DNA of 43,296 bases from Nemertoderma westbladi (taxonomy: Eukaryota; Xenacoelomorpha; Nemertodermatida; Nemertodermatidae). The stretch is from assembly GCA_032718475.1 (NCBI GenBank), contig JAUCBJ010003271.1, positions 1-43,296 of the forward strand, written 5' to 3'. Position numbers and translations under genes: made by a program. The first letter of the stretch is position 1; the number at the start of each line of letters is the position of its first letter. This document shows, one piece after another, positions 41,816 through 43,296 of the stretch. The notes under the pieces were generated by a model, which saw only the letters and a program-made list of their open reading frames with translations, had not been told where the DNA came from and searched no databases.

Positions 41816-42615
41816 AAAATAGTTAACCCAGTAATAAAAATAATTAACCCAGCAACAAAAATAGTTAACCCAGCAACAAAAATAGTTATCCCAGCTACAC
41901 AAATAGTTAACCCATCAACGAAATTAGTTAACCCAGCAACAAAAATAGTTAACCCAGCAACTGAAATAGTTAACCCAGCAACAGAAATAGTTAACCCATC
42001 AACAAAATAGTTAACCCAGCAACTGAAATAGTTAACCCAGCAACAAAAATAGTTATCCCAGCTACAAAAATAGTTAACCCATGAACGAAATTAGTTAACC
42101 CAGCAACAAAAATAGTTAACCCAGCAACAAAAATAATTCACCCAGTAACAAATATAGTTATCCCAGCTACAAAAATAGTTAACCCAGTAACAAAAATAGT
42201 TAACCCATCAACAAAAATAGTTACCCTAGCAACAAAAATAGTTAACCTAGCAACAAAAATAGTTAACCCAGTAACAAAAATAGTTAACCCAGCAACAGAA
42301 ATAGTTAACCCATCAACAAAAATAGTTAACCCAGCAACAAAAATAGTTAACCCAGCAACAAAAAAGTTAACCCAGCAACTAAAATAGTTAACCCATAACA
42401 AAATAGTTAACCCAGCAAAAAAATAGTTAACCCAGCAACAAAAATAGTTAACCCAGTAACAAAAATAGTTAACCCAGCAACAAAAATAGATAACCCATCA
42501 ACAAAAATTGTTAACCCATCAACAAAATAGTTAACCCAGCAACAAAAATAGTTAACCCAGAAACATAAATAGATAACCCCGTAACAAAAATAGTTAACCC
42601 AGCAACTGAAATAGT
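41816..42615. repeat. 21-bp minisatellite AGTTAACCCAGCAACAAAAA(T)
   Basis: About 38 copies of a 21-bp unit with GTTAAC at its core, and variants CATCAAC, AGCTACA, GTAAC and ACTGAAA. The period is a multiple of three, so it stays open on both strands (NPATKIV on plus, VAGLTIF on minus). A few 1-bp indels (near 42007 and 42363) break those frames, which argues against a protein. Confidence 0.95.
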
Positions 42616-43256
42616 TAATTCAGCAATAAAAATGTAATTTTATCACCAATATACTGTAGCTTTTTTCCATTGCCATTAATGTGGATTACAATAATTCTTC
42701 ACCAAAATGGGGATTCCATAGGCCTACCAAAAATAATATAATAACCCAGATAGGGGGTTAAATTCATGGAGTTGTACAGCAGTTTGTTGTCTTTCACGAA
42801 AAGTAATCTGTATGAAAGGATTGCCTAGTAACAATGTACAAAATAGTAGCCAATGCATAAATAAATAAGATTCCCCCAGCCCTGTGCATTATGTTTGATG
42901 GAGCACAGATCAGTCATGCTGAATTTCGATCTGGATTCGGCGATGAGCATGCTCAAAACCCAAGCAGGGTGGGAGCTCTAAGTTCTAACGTCTAACGCGT
43001 GTTGAGCGGTCATTATTGGCGAGATTTACCATCGAATGTGGTTCACCTCAATGACTTCTTTATTTCTGTTCAAACAATGGTTATTGTCTGTTTTTATTAT
43101 TGATTTTTTTTTCATCTTTTCAACGTTTTTTTCTTATTGAATCCCACGTGTAAAATTGATGGTTATTAACGATTTACGTTTTATATTGCGGTAAATTAAC
43201 TTTACTACAGTATAAAAATTTAAAATTTATAATGCAAATAGCACCCCGACCCCCAT
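42616..43256. other. Uncharacterised flank, no gene seen
   Basis: AT-rich sequence with no convincing frame or repeat. A moderately GC-rich patch at about 42880-43000 has no recognised identity. Confidence 0.5.
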
Positions 43257-43279
43257 CCCCCCCCCCCCCCCCCCCCCCC
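43257..43279. repeat. Run of 23 C
   Basis: Homopolymer C near the right window edge, preceded by short C-rich groups (CACCCCGACCCCCATCCCC). It is poly-G on the minus strand. Confidence 0.9.
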
Positions 43280-43296
43280 TCCTACTAAGTGTCCAC

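Noticed and set aside
41693-42401. NPATKIV (plus) and VAGLTIF (minus) repeat proteins
   Set aside because: They are translations of the 21-bp minisatellite and are interrupted by 1-bp indels. No start context or flanking gene structure was found.

Overview
The window looks like a piece of nuclear genome from an invertebrate, probably marine, animal. The reasons are a multi-exon gene with GT-AG introns for a secreted von Willebrand factor type D (VWD) protein, a Ty3/gypsy-like LTR retrotransposon, a PIF/Harbinger DNA transposon remnant, a LINE tail, a tRNA-headed SINE and several unrelated minisatellites in AT-rich DNA. No species can be named from the sequence alone. Nothing prokaryotic is visible.

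The gene. Nine coding exons on the minus strand (37569 down to 1112) join with matching phases at every junction. They give 350 codons: a signal peptide, a cysteine-rich N-terminal region with a CC...C cluster, a complete VWD domain, and the start of a C8-like region. The gene runs off the left edge. The 5' untranslated part starts at a splice acceptor at 37631, so at least one non-coding exon lies further right.

The giant intron. Intron 4 (4123-36061, 31,939 bp) separates the N-terminal region from the VWD domain. It is almost entirely one 18-bp minisatellite (consensus ACTGTGAATGGAGTACAT with A/T and +1-base variants), about 25.4 kb or roughly 1,400 monomers. The array starts 40 bp from the 3' splice site of exon 5 and stops about 270 bp from the donor of exon 4. 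It shows higher-order structure: a 164-bp nine-monomer unit, a block repeated at an offset of 13,369 bp, and a 2,658-bp tandem duplication at 30441-35756. Because 18 is a multiple of 3, it reads open for hundreds of codons in several frames; I treat those ORFs as artefacts.

Inserts in the array. At 18728-19236 there is an unclassified 509-bp insert. At 22225-27942 there is a full-length LTR retrotransposon in the same orientation as the host gene. It has two 242-bp LTRs that read as identical and one intact 1605-aa Gag-Pol frame. Its LTR termini are unusual (CGCCA...TGGCG), the target duplication appears to be only CTG, and the integrase has Asp where the DDE glutamate is expected.

Right flank (37.6-43.3 kb), upstream of the gene. 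In order: a GTC microsatellite; a 315-bp satellite of four to five copies, each with two CTCF-like core motifs; a 24-G run; an 808-bp PIF/Harbinger remnant (TTA duplication, inverted termini, N-terminal transposase fragment) whose left terminus has expanded into a 13-bp minisatellite; an uncharacterised stretch; a 21-bp minisatellite; and a 23-C run close to the window end.
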